NCBI RefSeq assembly: GCF_020283565.1
Contig: NC_060063.1
Location: 37,596,635-37,660,634 of the forward strand
Direction of reading: 5' to 3'
From: Trifolium pratense
Taxonomy: Eukaryota > Streptophyta > Magnoliopsida > Fabales > Fabaceae
DNA: 64,000 nt
The notes beneath the pieces were generated by a model. It did no database searches. It saw only the letters and a list, made by a program, of their open reading frames with translations, and had not been told where the DNA came from. Within the stretch, counting starts at the first letter, position 1, and every line of letters starts with the position of its first letter. A program made the translations under genes and the position numbers. Below, piece by piece: positions 11,504 to 23,786 of the stretch.

Positions 11504-14500
11504 TCAAAGCTTAGCTCTTTGTAATTCTAACTCTAACTTTCCTATGGTACCGAGGTGGACTTCGTCCGGACCATCTGCGATTCTCAACGTCCTTGCAGTT
11601 GCCCACAGATGTGCAAGGACTGTGTCAGACGATAAACCAGCTGCTCCATGCACTTGCATTGCCATGTCAAGTACCTGTAATGCCATGTTTGGCGCAGCTA
11701 CCTATTCCAAGACAAACCATAGTGTTGAAAGAAAATCATTATCATGAGCGAAATGATAGTAACAGAAGATAAGGACAGTACTCAGTACTATACCTTCGCC
11801 ATTGCAATTATCCCTCGAGCTTTTTTGTTTCCATACCGATCAAGCTGGTCCGCGGCTTCCAACACCAGCAACCTAGTCTTCTCTAGCTCTACTCGGCACT
11901 GAACAAACGATAGTAAAGTAAGCAAAGGTCGTGTAAAAAGTGAAACTGAAAAAGATTTTTATTTTTTAATCTAATTAATACCTTGGCCAAATCTGAAATA
12001 AACGAACCATGTTGTGCAATCAATTTCCCAAATGCTTTTCTATTAAGAGCTCTTTGAGCCATCAGTTGCATGCCTCGCTCAGCAGCGCCTATTAGTCTCA
12101 TACAATGGTGCAACCTTCCAGGACCTAACCTAGCCTGCAAGATGCAAGTCAGCAACAGATGAAAAATATGTTTTTTGGTACTTCAGCAAGTTTGCGCGTT
12201 TCAAAGACATTCATATAATTTTTTACAGAGATGATGTATATGTATAAATTTTAAATCCAACAAGAAATTTTAAAACTATGTATCCATATAAAGTTATGGA
12301 ATGGTATAACATTACTCAAGTGTTACATCAGTATAATTTGATCCATATCATTCATATCAATATGAATATAATTTCATTATTTAATTATTTTGAGTGTGCC
12401 TTTTTTTTTTCCGCTATTCCTAAAATACTAGTCCTATAATACAACTTCAACAATTGAAATTTAATGCTACAAAATTTGCTTCAATGAATAACTGAATTCG
12501 AGTCAACATCATGACCTAGTATTTAACGTAAAACAAATGTTTTTCAACTTACTTGAGCAATCTCAAATCCACGTCCTTCTCCCATTAAGATGTTTGTGGC
12601 AGGCACACGAACATTGTCAAATATTACTTCTGCATGTCCATGAGGCGCATCATCAAAGCCAAACACCGTCAAAGGTCTCTTTATGTGAACACCAGGAGTC
12701 TGAGTATCCACTAAAATCATCGATTGTTGTTTATGTCTCGCTGCATTGAAGTCAGTTTTCCCCTGTACCCATGTTTTTTTATCAATCACCCTCTTAATGA
12801 ATATCGTATTGACTCTTAATGCAATAACTTTCAACTAAATACTCACCATGAGTATAAGAATTTTACATCTTGGATCCATAGCACCACTAGTCCACCATTT
12901 TGTCCCATTTATAATATATGAATCTCCTTGCCTGTGAAAGGAGAAAAATTAGGGACTGTTAGGAATGACTTATTTGAACTTATTTACTAGTATAAGCACT
13001 TGTGAGACTGTTTGGGAGAGTTTAAGGAAACAACTTGGGACATGTCAATAAGACTTTTTCAGCTTATTTCCATAAGCTCTCTAGGATAGCTTATGAAACA
13101 ATTTATAATTTTATGAAATAGTTTGACTTTATTTAATCTTTTGTTATAGAAATAGCTTATACATAAGCACCTATATGATAAGTGATTAATTAAATTGTTT
13201 ATCAAATAGGGCCTAAGAAAATAGGTAGTTCGCATAACCTAATAAATGTCTACTTGTCTTCTATCAAGAAGCTAAACACAAAGCCATGTTTTTAATTAAT
13301 TTTGCAATGCATTAAATCAGCTGAATGGAAAGAATGAGCGCACGTATTGTTTTAAAATTATAGATAATATCACCTTTTGATGGAACACTCAATATTGGTT
13401 GCATCAGAAGATGCAACTTTTGGTTCTGTCATTGCAAATCCAGACCTAATCTTCCCCTCAAGCAAAGGAATAAGCCATTGTAGCATTTGTTCTTTATTTC
13501 CATTGCGCAATAAAACCTAAAATGCAAGAGTAATGTTACACGCTGATCGAACAAAAATGCAATGATGATAGAGAAAGTGTTAAATCTGATTAACCTTGCA
13601 TTTCTATAAGGGTCATCTTACCTCCATATTACCGGTGTCAGGCGCACCACAATTAAATATTTGTGGAGCCCAAACAGAATGACCCATGAACTCACAAAGG
13701 TATCCATATTCGAGATTTGTTAGACCAGCACCTAACAACAAGTCATTTGAATCAGTAGAGAGATTATTATCGGTCCCATCAAACAGAATTTTCTTTGCCC
13801 TCGCAGCACTATCAACCTGAATAAAAGCAAACACATTCACAATATTTTACTCTAAATACATAGTACCAAACAAAGAACATTAAGTTAGTATTTGTATCAC
13901 ATTGTTATAAGTGGTATCGATATATTCTCCTTGTATAGTTTATCATGCTCTCTCTAACTTCTTTTTTCTTTCTAAATAAGCTCTCCCATTTCAACCAATA
14001 TGCCATGTTTGGATTAGCTTCTAGCAAATTAGCAACATCTTAGTTAACTTATGTTTGTGGTTTTTCAGTTATGGAAAAGTCATTGCAAACTTACAGATGT
14101 TCAATTTTTCATAGAGTTAAATGAAAATGCTTTTGAAAACTTGAGATGCAATAACTAATTTCAACTAACACAGAAAGTTGTTTTAAAACCCTTAGTTATT
14201 GCAAGATTCTTTTAAATATTTCTTATTCCAGATGCACTTCTTGAGAAGTTTATCCAAACAAACTTGTAATGATACCCTAACTTTGAAACGTTTACTTAAG
14301 CATTATAGTATCTCAATGTACAATTCAAAGCTTGAGCAAATATGATATGTTTATGTAATAATCTCTTTAAAGTATAAACACATCCTAAAGGCATGAACCC
14401 CATGTAAGGTTGAATACTTCATATTGGAAACCTTACTTTAGTGGGCCATAAATATTTATGTCGTTTCAGATTATCGAATATCTAGAAAAATAGTGTGAAC

Positions 14501-17500
14501 TTTGGTCCCCAAAGGTGTAGCCTAGTGGTATGGGTTGGGACGCTGGAGGAGTATTAAGAACGAGGTTTAGGGTTTGACTCCTGCAGCTAACAATCTAACC
14601 ACTAACATCTGCCTTTCCAAAAACATACTGTGAACATTGAGAAGAAAACAGTGAAAACCTACGTATAGAAATTGCTAAGGTCTGACAAATAAATGTGTGT
14701 CTATTGTTTTTTTTTTTTGACAGAAAGATGTTTTTTTTTTTTACAAGACAGAAAGATGTTAAAAGCTTTTGAAACCACAAAATACAGATAAAATATATTA
14801 CAGAAGAGGAGAATTAAGATGCATACAGGAATCCATAAGTTCCACAAGCCTTCTTTCTTTGCTAACTCCTTCAATTTTTCCTCTGCTGGGTGAATAGTCC
14901 AACGTGCTTCCGACTGAGCAAGTTTAGAAAATTCTTCTTCCATAGGGTATATATGTTCCTCCATGAACTTAATTATTTTATTCCTCAGCACTACAACCTT
15001 TTGATTAGGAGCAAACCTCCCCTCATTCGGGAGGCCCTGAATAGCATTACCCTTAACTAATTCTTTTGCATTTGAACCTGATTTGTTAAGAGTGAAAGTG
15101 CCTCAGATAATATATTAGTGTAGTACTAATAATCTAATAATATGATTTTCCTTTAGTAAAGGAACACAATATATGTGAGAGCCCGTAATAGATTTAAAGG
15201 TGTAGTTACCTGAAGGAGGATGCTGAGGAAGCGCAACTTTGCGTTCAATAAATTCCCAAGCAGCTGATATAAGACCATTTGCAAGTACTTCTGTGTAACG
15301 AGCACGCTCACCACCGGATGCATTACCCTATATTGAACACAAAGAAGCCGAATATAATTAAGGATCTGCTTGGATTGACTTATTTGAGTTTATCCACGGG
15401 TATAAGAATTTGTGATACTGCTTGGAAGAGATAATAACATGTTCATAAGCTGTTTTAAGCTTATTTCCGTAAACTCTTATAATACCTGTTCAAGATAGTT
15501 TATGAAAACAACTTACAGCTTATATAAAAACAGTTTGACATTATTTTTTTAGCTTTTGTTATAGAAATCGTTTATACATAAGCACTCATGTGAGATAAAC
15601 TCAAAATATAACAGCATCTCTAACAAATTTAGATACCTTAACCCATCTATTATACACTCCTGCATAAATTGAAGCCCCACGGAAAAACGAAAAGGCAACA
15701 TAGAACTTCCATTCAGCAACAGGCCATTTTCTTCCCTGGCATCGAAAACTCATTTGTTAGAATTCTTTAGTATCGGAATTTTCTGACAAATTGAAAATAT
15801 ATAGTAACATCACTTACTGCCAGAGAACAATAGTCAGCCAAAAATTCTGGTAGGGAAGGAATTCCTGCCGGTAATCCAGCACGTTCCATACCTTCCTTTA
15901 CTTCTTTTTCGCCAATATCTTTGATATAAGACTGTCAAAGAAAAAAGAAAAAAACATAAACTACACTGATATTTCAATTAATCAACAGCTTAGGTATCTA
16001 TGATTCCGTTTTAAGATTACTTTAACAAGCAGCAAAATATATGAAAATAATATTAATATCTATCAAGACATAAACAAAGGCAGGTGCAAAACAACTATGA
16101 AGTGCAATGTAACAAATCCATCTTTATGCACCAAAATCTTGATTTAGAAAAATTTCTATGTAGTACATACCATACACATATATGAAACATCACACATTTG
16201 GTTACCAAGGGTAGACAGTTCCCAGTCAAGTATGCCGATTACTCGATCCTGCAGCAGAAAGGAAACTTATCAGGCATAAGACCTAGGTTATAATTCTAAG
16301 ATGCCATGGATTGTTATAAATCCAAAACGCTAATCTTATTAGCAGTTAGCACTGACCAAATTCCAGAATATTATACACATGACAACATAAATTTCGGTTT
16401 CTTTTAGCATGATAGTTATGATATTGATACTCTATGAATTAATATCAGAACAAAGAAAAAGGACTCAGTTTTTCAGCCAACAGAACTTTGGTCAAGTGTA
16501 TATAGTTTTACTGAATGCATTGCTTACCTCTGTGGGATGGAACACAAGATTGTCAATGCGAAAATCTCCATGAACCACACCCGCTGTTGCTCCTGAGGAA
16601 TCTTCAGAAGGAATATGTTGTCGTAGCCAATCAATCAACGCAAACATTTTTGGATTGCTTGCAGGTTTACCCTCATTGGTTGAGGAGACATATTGCTTAG
16701 CCCATCTCTCAATCTAAAATAAATAAACTAACCATTAGTGCTATCAAGTTGGCATAAGGTAAAATAAAATTAATTTGATCCTAATGCTTCTTTTGCGGCT
16801 TATATAAGTTCAATGCATTTGAGTTAAGCTTTTCTATAAATCCATACAGAGATACAAGGTTCATCAACCACTCAAATGACACACTTCGCTAAATTCATAA
16901 ACCAAATTTATTTGGTAAAAAAAATGTTCTTCAAGTCATAACCTTGATTGTAAACAAGCAGGCATATATGAAAGAACTTACCTGTCTTTTGCAATAATCA
17001 TTACGTCGCCCGTAATTTCCCAAACCAACAGAATCCACATTAGCAGAATGTAAAGAAGCTAAGGTTTTAGCAGTGTCACGATAAATCGCTCTCCTACTTT
17101 CTGGCGCCAAACCCTAACACATTCATTTAACACAATTCAGCAACAAAACTAATGACAATCATGGTTTTAAGTTGCAGTCTGCAGCCATAATTGCAGCTGC
17201 AAACAAAATGAATATAAGGTCACCGCGACGGCAGTTTTGTTTGCAGCATAACCGCAAGTTGCAAAACTATGATGACAATCCAGTCTAGCAATCAGTAATT
17301 TTAGTCCAGAAAACTAAAGATGACATGTAAAGGGATCATACTGGTAATTTGGGATCAATAAATATCCGTCCTTCCAAATACTCCATGATATAAAATGGTG
17401 TTCCAATAACAGTTGAATCATTGCACAGACAGAAAACTTTAGGGACTGGAACATTGGTATTATTGCCTAGAGCCTGGAGAACCTGCAAGTTGAAGAACCA

Positions 17501-18862
17501 TAATAAAAGAGAAAGAATCATATTTCTTTCTCACTTGAGTTTGGTTTCATGGTAAGGAGAGCAAAATAGATTCCAGATACACAAAACTGATTTTAACATG
17601 TTTGTTTGGTTCATAGCAATTGAATTCATTTTGCCTAATTCTATCTTGAACCTAAGTTTTGCAGTTTTTGACTCCAAACATTATTTTTAACTCAAATTTA
17701 TCGTCCAACTCACTTATACGTTAATGTATTCAAACACATAACACTACGTGCGTGTTGGGTCCACTTTTGAAGGAGCCAACATTTATTCTAGATGTGTATA
17801 CTTGAACCTAGAAATTGTAGATTCTAATTCTAGAATTGATTCTTACACTCAAAGTTATTGTTCAACTAAGTTTTACACAAATGTATCCAAACTAAAATCA
17901 CTTTACCTTCAACTCAATTTTTGCCATAATCAATTTTACACAACCAATTCACTCAAAATCAATTTTGCTCACAACAGAACCAAACATACGCACATTTAGG
18001 GCCCGTTTGGATTGACTTATTTTTGAGCTTATGAAAAATAACTTATGCAAATTAATAAGCTTTTATGTAGCTGTTCAAAAAAAAAAGCTTTTATGTAAAT
18101 TCATAAGTTCTCACTAACGAAAACTGTATCTTCATAAGCTGTTTTTTCATAAACTACCTTGACAAGCTTATAATAATACATAAAAGCTAATTTATTTGCA
18201 TAAGCTAAAAAATAAGTCAATCCAAACAGACTCTTAATTCACCTTAGCTTCAACTCAATTTTTGCCATAACCAATATTACACAGCCAATTCACTCAAACT
18301 AAATTTTGCTCACAGCAAAACCAAACATACACACATTTAACTCACCTTTAACTAAAATCAACTTATTCAAAATCAATTTTTGTCACCTCAAAACTAAAAC
18401 TATCAACTTGATTCATTCTACACCAACATCTTTTTCAAATCATAAACAACTCATTGTTCAATTATATTCATCTATGAATGAAAGAAATTAGAAACAAAAA
18501 TACAAACCAGAAACTCTCTTTCAACAGCATGAGCTGAAGCCAACAATGTCCCAGGTGGCTTTTTCCTAAGAACATATTTCTTCACAATTGGTCCATTCAA
18601 ACCAACTTCCATCAAGTATGTTGGATTTGACTGTCCATGTCCAAACTATAACAATTCACAACAGAACACAAAAAGTCAAAACACAAAAAAGAACAAATTT
18701 TGATGCAAACCAAGATGACCCAGATGGATAAAAAATGCAAAAATGGAAAAAAGATTGAACCTGAGAGAGATTGAAGTGAGTTGGTGAAATAGGGAAGCCA
18801 GAAACGTTGGAAGAACAATAACGGAGGAGTGAATCATGGTTGAAATGGTGAGTAGATGACAT
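11504..18862 (-). CDS. IBR3: IBR3-like acyl-CoA dehydrogenase (ACAD10/11 family), peroxisomal
   Basis: Seventeen exons splice into an 815-residue frame: 18862-18761, 18645-18508, 17482-17342, 17113-16982, 16713-16528, 16248-16171, 15931-15818, 15735-15637, 15327-15210, 15077-14827, 13816-13622, 13516-13374, 12931-12847, 12762-12553, 12134-11982, 11898-11794, 11701-11504. All junctions are GT..AG. Arabidopsis IBR3 is of similar length and acts in peroxisomal beta-oxidation of the auxin precursor IBA. Residues ~30-330 form an aminoglycoside-phosphotransferase-like domain (HGDFRIDN at 219-226, DWE at 241-243). Residues ~375-815 form the FAD-dependent dehydrogenase ([43 protein letters not shown]). 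The C-terminus AKL is a type 1 peroxisomal signal. The ATG at 18862 gives [14 protein letters not shown], matching the family start. Introns carry several MITEs and a SINE. Confidence 0.95.
12230..12345. mobile_element. Decayed half of a family A MITE (intron 14 of the IBR3-like gene)
   Basis: AACATTACTCAAGTGTTACA followed by CAGTATAATTTGATCC matches, with substitutions, the right arm of the foldback element at 5798-6196. Upstream sequence matches its inner part weakly. The other arm is missing. Confidence 0.6.
12951..13214. mobile_element. MITE family B copy in intron 12 of the IBR3-like gene
   Basis: Begins AGGGACTGTTAGGAATGACT and ends TTGTTTATCAAATAGGGCCT. Internal phrases (ATAAGCACTTGTGAGACTG, TTTTGTTATAGAAATAGCTT, TACATAAGCACCTATATGAT) recur in the copy at 15359-15615. 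Short inverted ends (AGGSHCTRTTTGGA-like) and no coding capacity indicate a non-autonomous DNA transposon. Confidence 0.75.
14495..14600 (+). mobile_element. tRNA-derived SINE fragment (intron 10 of the IBR3-like gene)
   Basis: A-box-like GTGTAGCCTAGTGGTATGGG is followed about 55 bp later by B-box-like AGGGTTTGACTCCTGCAG. Spacing and order are those of RNA polymerase III SINE heads. The B box has TTTGA instead of TTCGA, so the copy is probably inactive. Confidence 0.6.
15359..15615. mobile_element. MITE family B copy in intron 8 of the IBR3-like gene
   Basis: GGATCTGCTTGGATTGACTT at the left, then GTATAAGAATTTGTGATACT, TGTTCATAAGCTGTTTTAAG and TTTTGTTATAGAAATCGTTT, TACATAAGCACTCATGTGAG. This is the same phrase order as the copy at 12951-13214, with different point changes and small gaps. 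Confidence 0.75.
17160..17280. mobile_element. Short GC-phrase MITE-like element (intron 3 of the IBR3-like gene)
   Basis: CATGGTTTTAAGTTGCAGTC and later CAAGTTGCAAAACTATGATG bracket a GCAGC/ACCGCGACGG-rich core. A similar TTTTAAATTGCGGTTGCGGT-type stretch occurs at 48235-48345. Probably a small non-autonomous element; ends uncertain. Confidence 0.45.
17596..18400. mobile_element. Nested MITEs in intron 2 of the IBR3-like gene
   Basis: An element rich in AATCAATTTTGCTCACA and AACCAAACATACGCACATTT phrases spans 17596-17998. Similar phrases resume at 18236-18400. Between them lies a foldback element (18000-18235) whose left end GGGCCCGTTTGGATTGACTT is complementary to its right end AAGTCAATCCAAACAGACTC. 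The order suggests one MITE inserted next to or into another. Confidence 0.6.
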
Positions 18863-19603
18863 AGCCAAATTTGATCTGTAACAATCACAGAGAAAGATTG
18901 AAGAAGAAAGATGGAGTGTGCGGTTTTGTTTTGGGGGGTGTAAGTAGCAGTGACGTGTTGAACATGATCAACTCAATCTTGTTTCGATAATTACAAAGAT
19001 GAGAAATTGTTAGGGGAGTCCTCACCTAAGCATTAATTATTAGGCACAACTAATCATAAAATTATAACTCATTAATATATTAAATAATTCTAAATAAATA
19101 ATAGAGTATTAATAAGAGCAAATCTTAACATATCTTGAAAAATAAGGAAATAATAAAACTCAAGCACTAAAGGAAAAGATATCTCTATCTTGTTTGCATT
19201 AAGTTGTTTTGATTACTATATTTTGATAATGGAGTGATTTTAGCCTTATTTTCTCTGCAGAGATTAATTCTTTCGAGTTAACTGTTTTATTGTGAAAAAA
19301 AATGTTCCGCCACGATAGGCGGGTTGATTCCTCTGTGGTCGGGAAGATTTATTAAAAAAGTTGACTCAATAGAGACTAATTCTCTAACTAAGATTTATTA
19401 AATTAGTTTAACGAACAAATATTTTTTCATATGCATTGACCGAGGATCAAACTCAAAATCAAATAGTTAAGTGGTCAAAGTATCTATTACTTGTGTCATA
19501 TTATTTTGGTTGTCTAGTCTCATTTTAGATGTCGAGTTTAAAAGAAGCGCTTATAATGAGATTGAGAGAATATGATAATAGTTTCATATTGACATAATCG
19601 TAT
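18863..19603. other. 5' flank of the IBR3-like gene and intergenic DNA
   Basis: Should contain the promoter of the leftward IBR3-like gene. No coding sequence seen. A weak tRNA-like phrase (GAGGATCAAACTCAAAATCA) near 19440 might be a decayed SINE. Confidence 0.35.
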
Positions 19604-19612
19604 TATTTAAAA

Positions 19613-19988
19613 GGCTTAATTAGTCTGTTGGTCTCTTAAAAATATTTTAGGTTTCATAATGGTCCCTTAAAGAAAAAAGACCCGGATTGGTCCCTTAAAG
19701 TCATATATGTTTGCCATATTGGTCATTTCTGTTAAATTTTAACTCCAAATATAACAAAAAATTTCAATTGTTAAAATTTTAAAAATTAATAAAGTTTTTG
19801 GTGGACCACTTAGACTTAACGACATCCACAATTCAGTCAACTAAAACTAACGTTTTTGTGAAAAATTGACGGAAAGGACCAATGTGAGAAACATATGTGT
19901 CTTTAAGGACCAATCCGGACCTTTTTTTCTTTAATGGACCATTGTGAAACCTAAAATATCTTTAAGGGATCAATAGACTAATTAAGTC
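19613..19988. mobile_element. Mutator-type foldback MITE (family C), 9-bp target duplication
   Basis: Starts GGCTTAATTAGTCTGTTGGT and ends with its near complement ATCAATAGACTAATTAAGTC. Long complementary arms include TGGTCCCTTAAAGAAAAAAG on the left and the matching CTTTAATGGACCATTGTGAA on the right. TATTTAAAA stands directly on both sides (19604-19612 and 19989-19997), a 9-bp duplication typical of Mutator-like transposition. Confidence 0.88.
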
Positions 19989-20069
19989 TATTTAAAATGT
20001 TGGTCAAATCAATGATGCACAAATGAGATATATCTTGTATCATGCATAAGTTGGCATCTTATGTATGAT

Positions 20070-21314
20070 CAGTGTTTTAAAAACCGGACCGGCCGGTTGA
20101 ACCGGTCGAACCGGAAATCGGCGGGTGTCCGGTCTGGTTCATACGTTAGATCGGACAAGCTATTGGACCCGAGGGAACCGGAAAAAACTGAAAAAACCGG
20201 TGAACCGGCGGTTTTTCCGAACCGCCGGTTTGATTACACTTGTTTTTTTATTTTTTGCCTAAAATGTTTTCTTCTTCCATCTTTGTTCTGTTTTGTTTCT
20301 TGGTTTCTATTCTGTTTTTTGTTGGTTTAAAATGATGTGTTTTTTATGGTGTTGTGTGGTGGTATTTGGGAGAAAATGGTGGTTTTTGTGAGGAAGATGA
20401 AGATTGTTCAGGGAAGAAGAGTTATAAAAAAAAATCACATGAAATTGAGGGGTTGAACTGTTGAAGTAAAAGATGAAACAGCGAATTTCACTGAATAGGA
20501 AGTTAAAAAAGATGGAATACAGTACATTGAATATAAACATAGAAAAAAGAAGAGACCATTATTGAAGGCAAAGAATGAAAGAAAAAGAGGTTGCATTGGG
20601 AAGAGCAGAAATATTTTGGTGTGAAGTAAAAATAACATCGTGAAAGATGAAAAAATTGAGTGCTATTTTTTAGTAAAAGCAGTTAATAAAAGCCTTGAAA
20701 AATAGGATAAGTTTAACACTACATTAATATTATTAATTTTTTTTATGTTGTGGTTTATTGAGTTTTATAGAAATTAAATATAAATTACAATAATAATAAA
20801 ATAAAAAAGAAAAAGAAGGGGTGGGGGACGCTTTGCTGTTGTTGTTGTTTGTTTTTTTATTTATTTATAATAATAATAATAATAATAGTGGTAGGTAGTA
20901 ATTAAAAATGGCATAAAAATAAAAAGGGAATAATAATAATTATGATAATTAATGGATGGATTATAAAAAAGGAAATAAAAGGGGATAAATATGGTAAACA
21001 AATACAAAAACAAAATAAAAATAATAATATAGAAAAACAAATGGTAAAAAAAAAAGATTTTTGTCCGTTGAGCTAAGACTTATTACTAATTTTAATGTGA
21101 CATTATGAGTTTATGAAATTTTCATATTTTTTATGATTTTTTTTTACCTATATACCGGTTCAGTAACTATATAGCGACCGGTTTATTCCATCGGTTTAAT
21201 CCGATTTAATCCGATTTATCATGCGGTTCGACCAATAACTCAGTGGTTCGACCAATAAACCAATGAACCAGTACCTTCGCTGGTTTGATGTCCGGTCCGG
21301 TTTTTAAAACACTG
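20070..21314. mobile_element. 1.25-kb element with perfect terminal inverted repeats (hAT-like)
   Basis: The left end CAGTGTTTTAAAAACCGGAC(CGG) is repeated exactly as its complement at the right end, (CCG)GTCCGGTTTTTAAAACACTG. Subterminal zones are rich in CCGGTT/AACCGG phrases on both sides. The core is AT-rich with simple repeats and no transposase-like ORF. I could not find an 8-bp target duplication, so assignment to hAT rests on the terminal sequence alone. Confidence 0.7.
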
Positions 21315-21523
21315 CATTGGACTTAAAAGTTACTTTTTTTAACTAAACATGCTAAGAAAAATATATATTTTTTATGTCTTTCTGAACTTAAAAGTTTGTT
21401 TATGTTGAGGAGTATGATTGATCGTATTACTGCAAATATATATCAAGGTGATATTTATGCAAATAGTAGTTGACTCCAAGTATATATCAACGTGACTATA
21501 TTATTAATTACCAAAAAAAACAT

Positions 21524-21862
21524 GGCTTAATTAGTAAAATGGTCCCTTAAAGATATTTTTGGTTTCACATTGGTCCCTTAAAGAAAAAAAGGACCAAATA
21601 GGTCCCTTAAAGAAAAAAATGTCTGAATAGGTCCCTTAAAGACATCTCTGTTAATCAGTTTGGTCCCTTAAAGACATCTCCTTTAATCAGTTTGGTCCTC
21701 GAAAAAATGGACGGAAAGGACCAAACTGATTAACGGAGATGTCTTTAAGGGACCAATTCGGACTTTTTTTTCTTTAAGGGATCTATTCAGACCTTTTATT
21801 TTCTTTAAAGGACCTATGTGAAACCAAAAATGTCTTTAAGGGACTATTTTACTAATTAAACC
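21524..21862. mobile_element. Second family C foldback MITE, perfect 9-bp target duplication
   Basis: Starts GGCTTAATTAGTAAAATGGT and ends ACTATTTTACTAATTAAACC. Arms carry repeated GGTCCCTTAAAGA phrases and their complements. AAAAAACAT flanks both sides (21515-21523 and 21863-21871). Same ends and same target size as 19613-19988. Confidence 0.9.
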
Positions 21863-21889
21863 AAAAAACATTGATTCACATTTGTTTCT

Positions 21890-22800
21890 TTTGCTAACAA
21901 TGTATCATAACCTTTCCGGATCAAAGAAGATTGTTTTCTGAATGGGTTTGGTGTTGGCAATGGAGAAATTGAAGATGACAACGAAGATGATTTAGAATTT
22001 GACATTCCATCAGATTTATTGATTCCAAATTCAGGTGATCCTCTTGCTTCTATCGTTGAAAGCACATATCCCCAACTTTTACAAAACATGAACGATATAA
22101 CGTGTTTCCAAAATATAGCTATATTAGCTCCTAAAAATTCAATAGTCGACACAATAAATGATTATATGTTGGATTTAATTCATGGTGAAGAAAAAACATA
22201 TTTGAGTTATGATACTTCACTCGCACAGAATGTAGATGGTCAAACAGTGGATGATGTTCATACTCCCGAATTTTTTAACACGATTTCTACGTCGGGACTC
22301 CCAAATCACAAGTTGAGACTTAAAGTTGGAGTTCATGTTATGCTATTAAGGAATTTGAATAAAAAATTAGGATTATGCAATGGAATAAGACTTTTTTTTT
22401 TTGAAGAAGGCAATGGAATAAGACTTATTATTACAAGATTGAGAAAACATGCTCTTGAAGGAAAAAATATTTTAGGAAGTAGTATTGGTGATCAGTTTTC
22501 ATACCTAGATTTTCTCTGACACAATCTAACGTAAGAATTTCTTTTAAATTTCAACGGAGACAATTTCCTTTAATGATTTCTTTTGCGATGACTATTAATA
22601 AGAGTCGGGGACAATCTTATATAGCATGTTGGGATATATCTCTCGTCGCCAGTGTTTTCACATGGTCAGCTGTATGTTGCGATTTCAAGAGTTACTTCTA
22701 GGGAAGAATTAAAAATATTGATCATCGACGATGACGGCGAAGATACGACTAAGACTTCAAATGTGGTCTATGAGAAAGTCTTCCGTAATATATCTTCCTT
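21890..22800 (+). pseudogene. Helitron/PIF1-type helicase C-terminal fragment
   Basis: The reading frame from about 21950 gives IPNSGDPLASIVESTYPQLL, then NIAILAPKNSIVDTINDYML, SYDTSLAQNVDGQ, and LPNHKLRLKVGVHVMLLRNL. This is the order found in the C-terminal part of eukaryotic PIF1-like and Helitron helicases. After a frame change comes [12 protein letters not shown] (helicase motif region) and then a [17 protein letters not shown] block near 22660. A phrase (CAATGGAATAAGACTT) is duplicated around a T-run at 22378-22427. At least two frameshifts and the absent N-terminal Rep/helicase parts make this non-functional. It starts close to the family C MITE. Confidence 0.8.
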
Positions 22801-23284
22801 TGTATGAATATTTATCCAAAATTATTGTTGAACTATCGTTTAATGTTACTCAAAAAATTTCATATACCTTATATTATTGCAATTATCATATTATAATTAC
22901 ATATCTTACAACTAATTAGATCTTGCACCACACGAATCGATGTTCTAGTTTTTCAAAGTGTTTCTTATAAAAAGATATTGAGGTAGTATTATATGTTCAA
23001 CACTTAGCAACGTGTAAAAGAAAAATGGTTCGAAAGAAAAGACCACGAGGCAGCCATGGGACCCTGTTTTTAATAAACACAACCCACTGAAGAATAAAAC
23101 TAATTATTTATTTAAAATTATTTATTTAAAATACTAATTAAATTAACTAGTTCAATTTCTAAGTTAAATATAAATAATTAAATTTATTAATTTACTCACA
23201 ATTTTTTTTTTCTTTCAAAAACTAAATTCATTCCAAGTAAAAAAGAATAAAACTCATCAACCAGATATGAATCTCGCACAAGCA
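22801..23284. other. AT-rich intergenic DNA, no gene seen
   Basis: No supported feature apart from the fading 3' end of the helicase fragment. Confidence 0.35.
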
Positions 23285-23786
23285 TGGCAATAGCTAGGGC
23301 GGGGACGAATTTTGCCCTCCACAAACCCAAACTCATAAAGTTCGGGTATCCTCAAACCCAAACTCATAAAGTTCGGGTATCCTCAAACCCATCGCGATTC
23401 TTAATGGGGATAAAAACTAAAACCCCAAACCCATATCCAATAGGATTCAGGTATCCCCGTGAGATTCGTGTATCCTCATTCCGCTCTACCTCCATATGAA
23501 TTTGAGTTGAACATTGTTGTTTTTTTATTAGAAAAATAGTTAAAAGTGGAAAATTATTATTTTTCAACAATATTTATACATAGAAAATAAATAGTGAAAA
23601 TAATTTGATTAATACTCAACTTAAAAATATGAATGTAATAATCTACGAAAAAAGATATGAATGTAATCTAGAATTTGTTTAAGAGTTTCTAATTTATGAA
23701 TGATAAAATGTAAATGTAATTCGATAGAAGCAGGGCGGGTTCGGATTTTGGGTGGGTATCAATAACTCCATTACCCAATCCAAACC
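23285..23786. mobile_element. GGGTA/ACCC-rich element (hAT-like), left part, split by the retrotransposon array
   Basis: Repeats of AAACCCAAACTCATAAAGTT and CGGGTATCC occupy the left part. Near 23735 stands GGGCGGGTTCGGATTTTGGG. ACCC/GGGT-rich sequence resumes right of the array (47102-47150: AAACCCATC.. GGGGAAAACCCAAACCCG). The array therefore appears to have inserted into a pre-existing element of this kind. A better preserved relative lies at 62295-62952. Outer ends not determined. Confidence 0.45.
23782..23786. other. Target site duplication, left copy (AAACC)
   Basis: AAACC directly before the first LTR base; identical to 47102-47106 directly after the last LTR. Confidence 0.85.

Noticed and set aside
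20307..20638. ORFs rich in Phe/Leu/Ser inside the 1.25-kb TIR element
   Set aside because: Composition-driven from TTT/TTC-rich DNA; no transposase motif.
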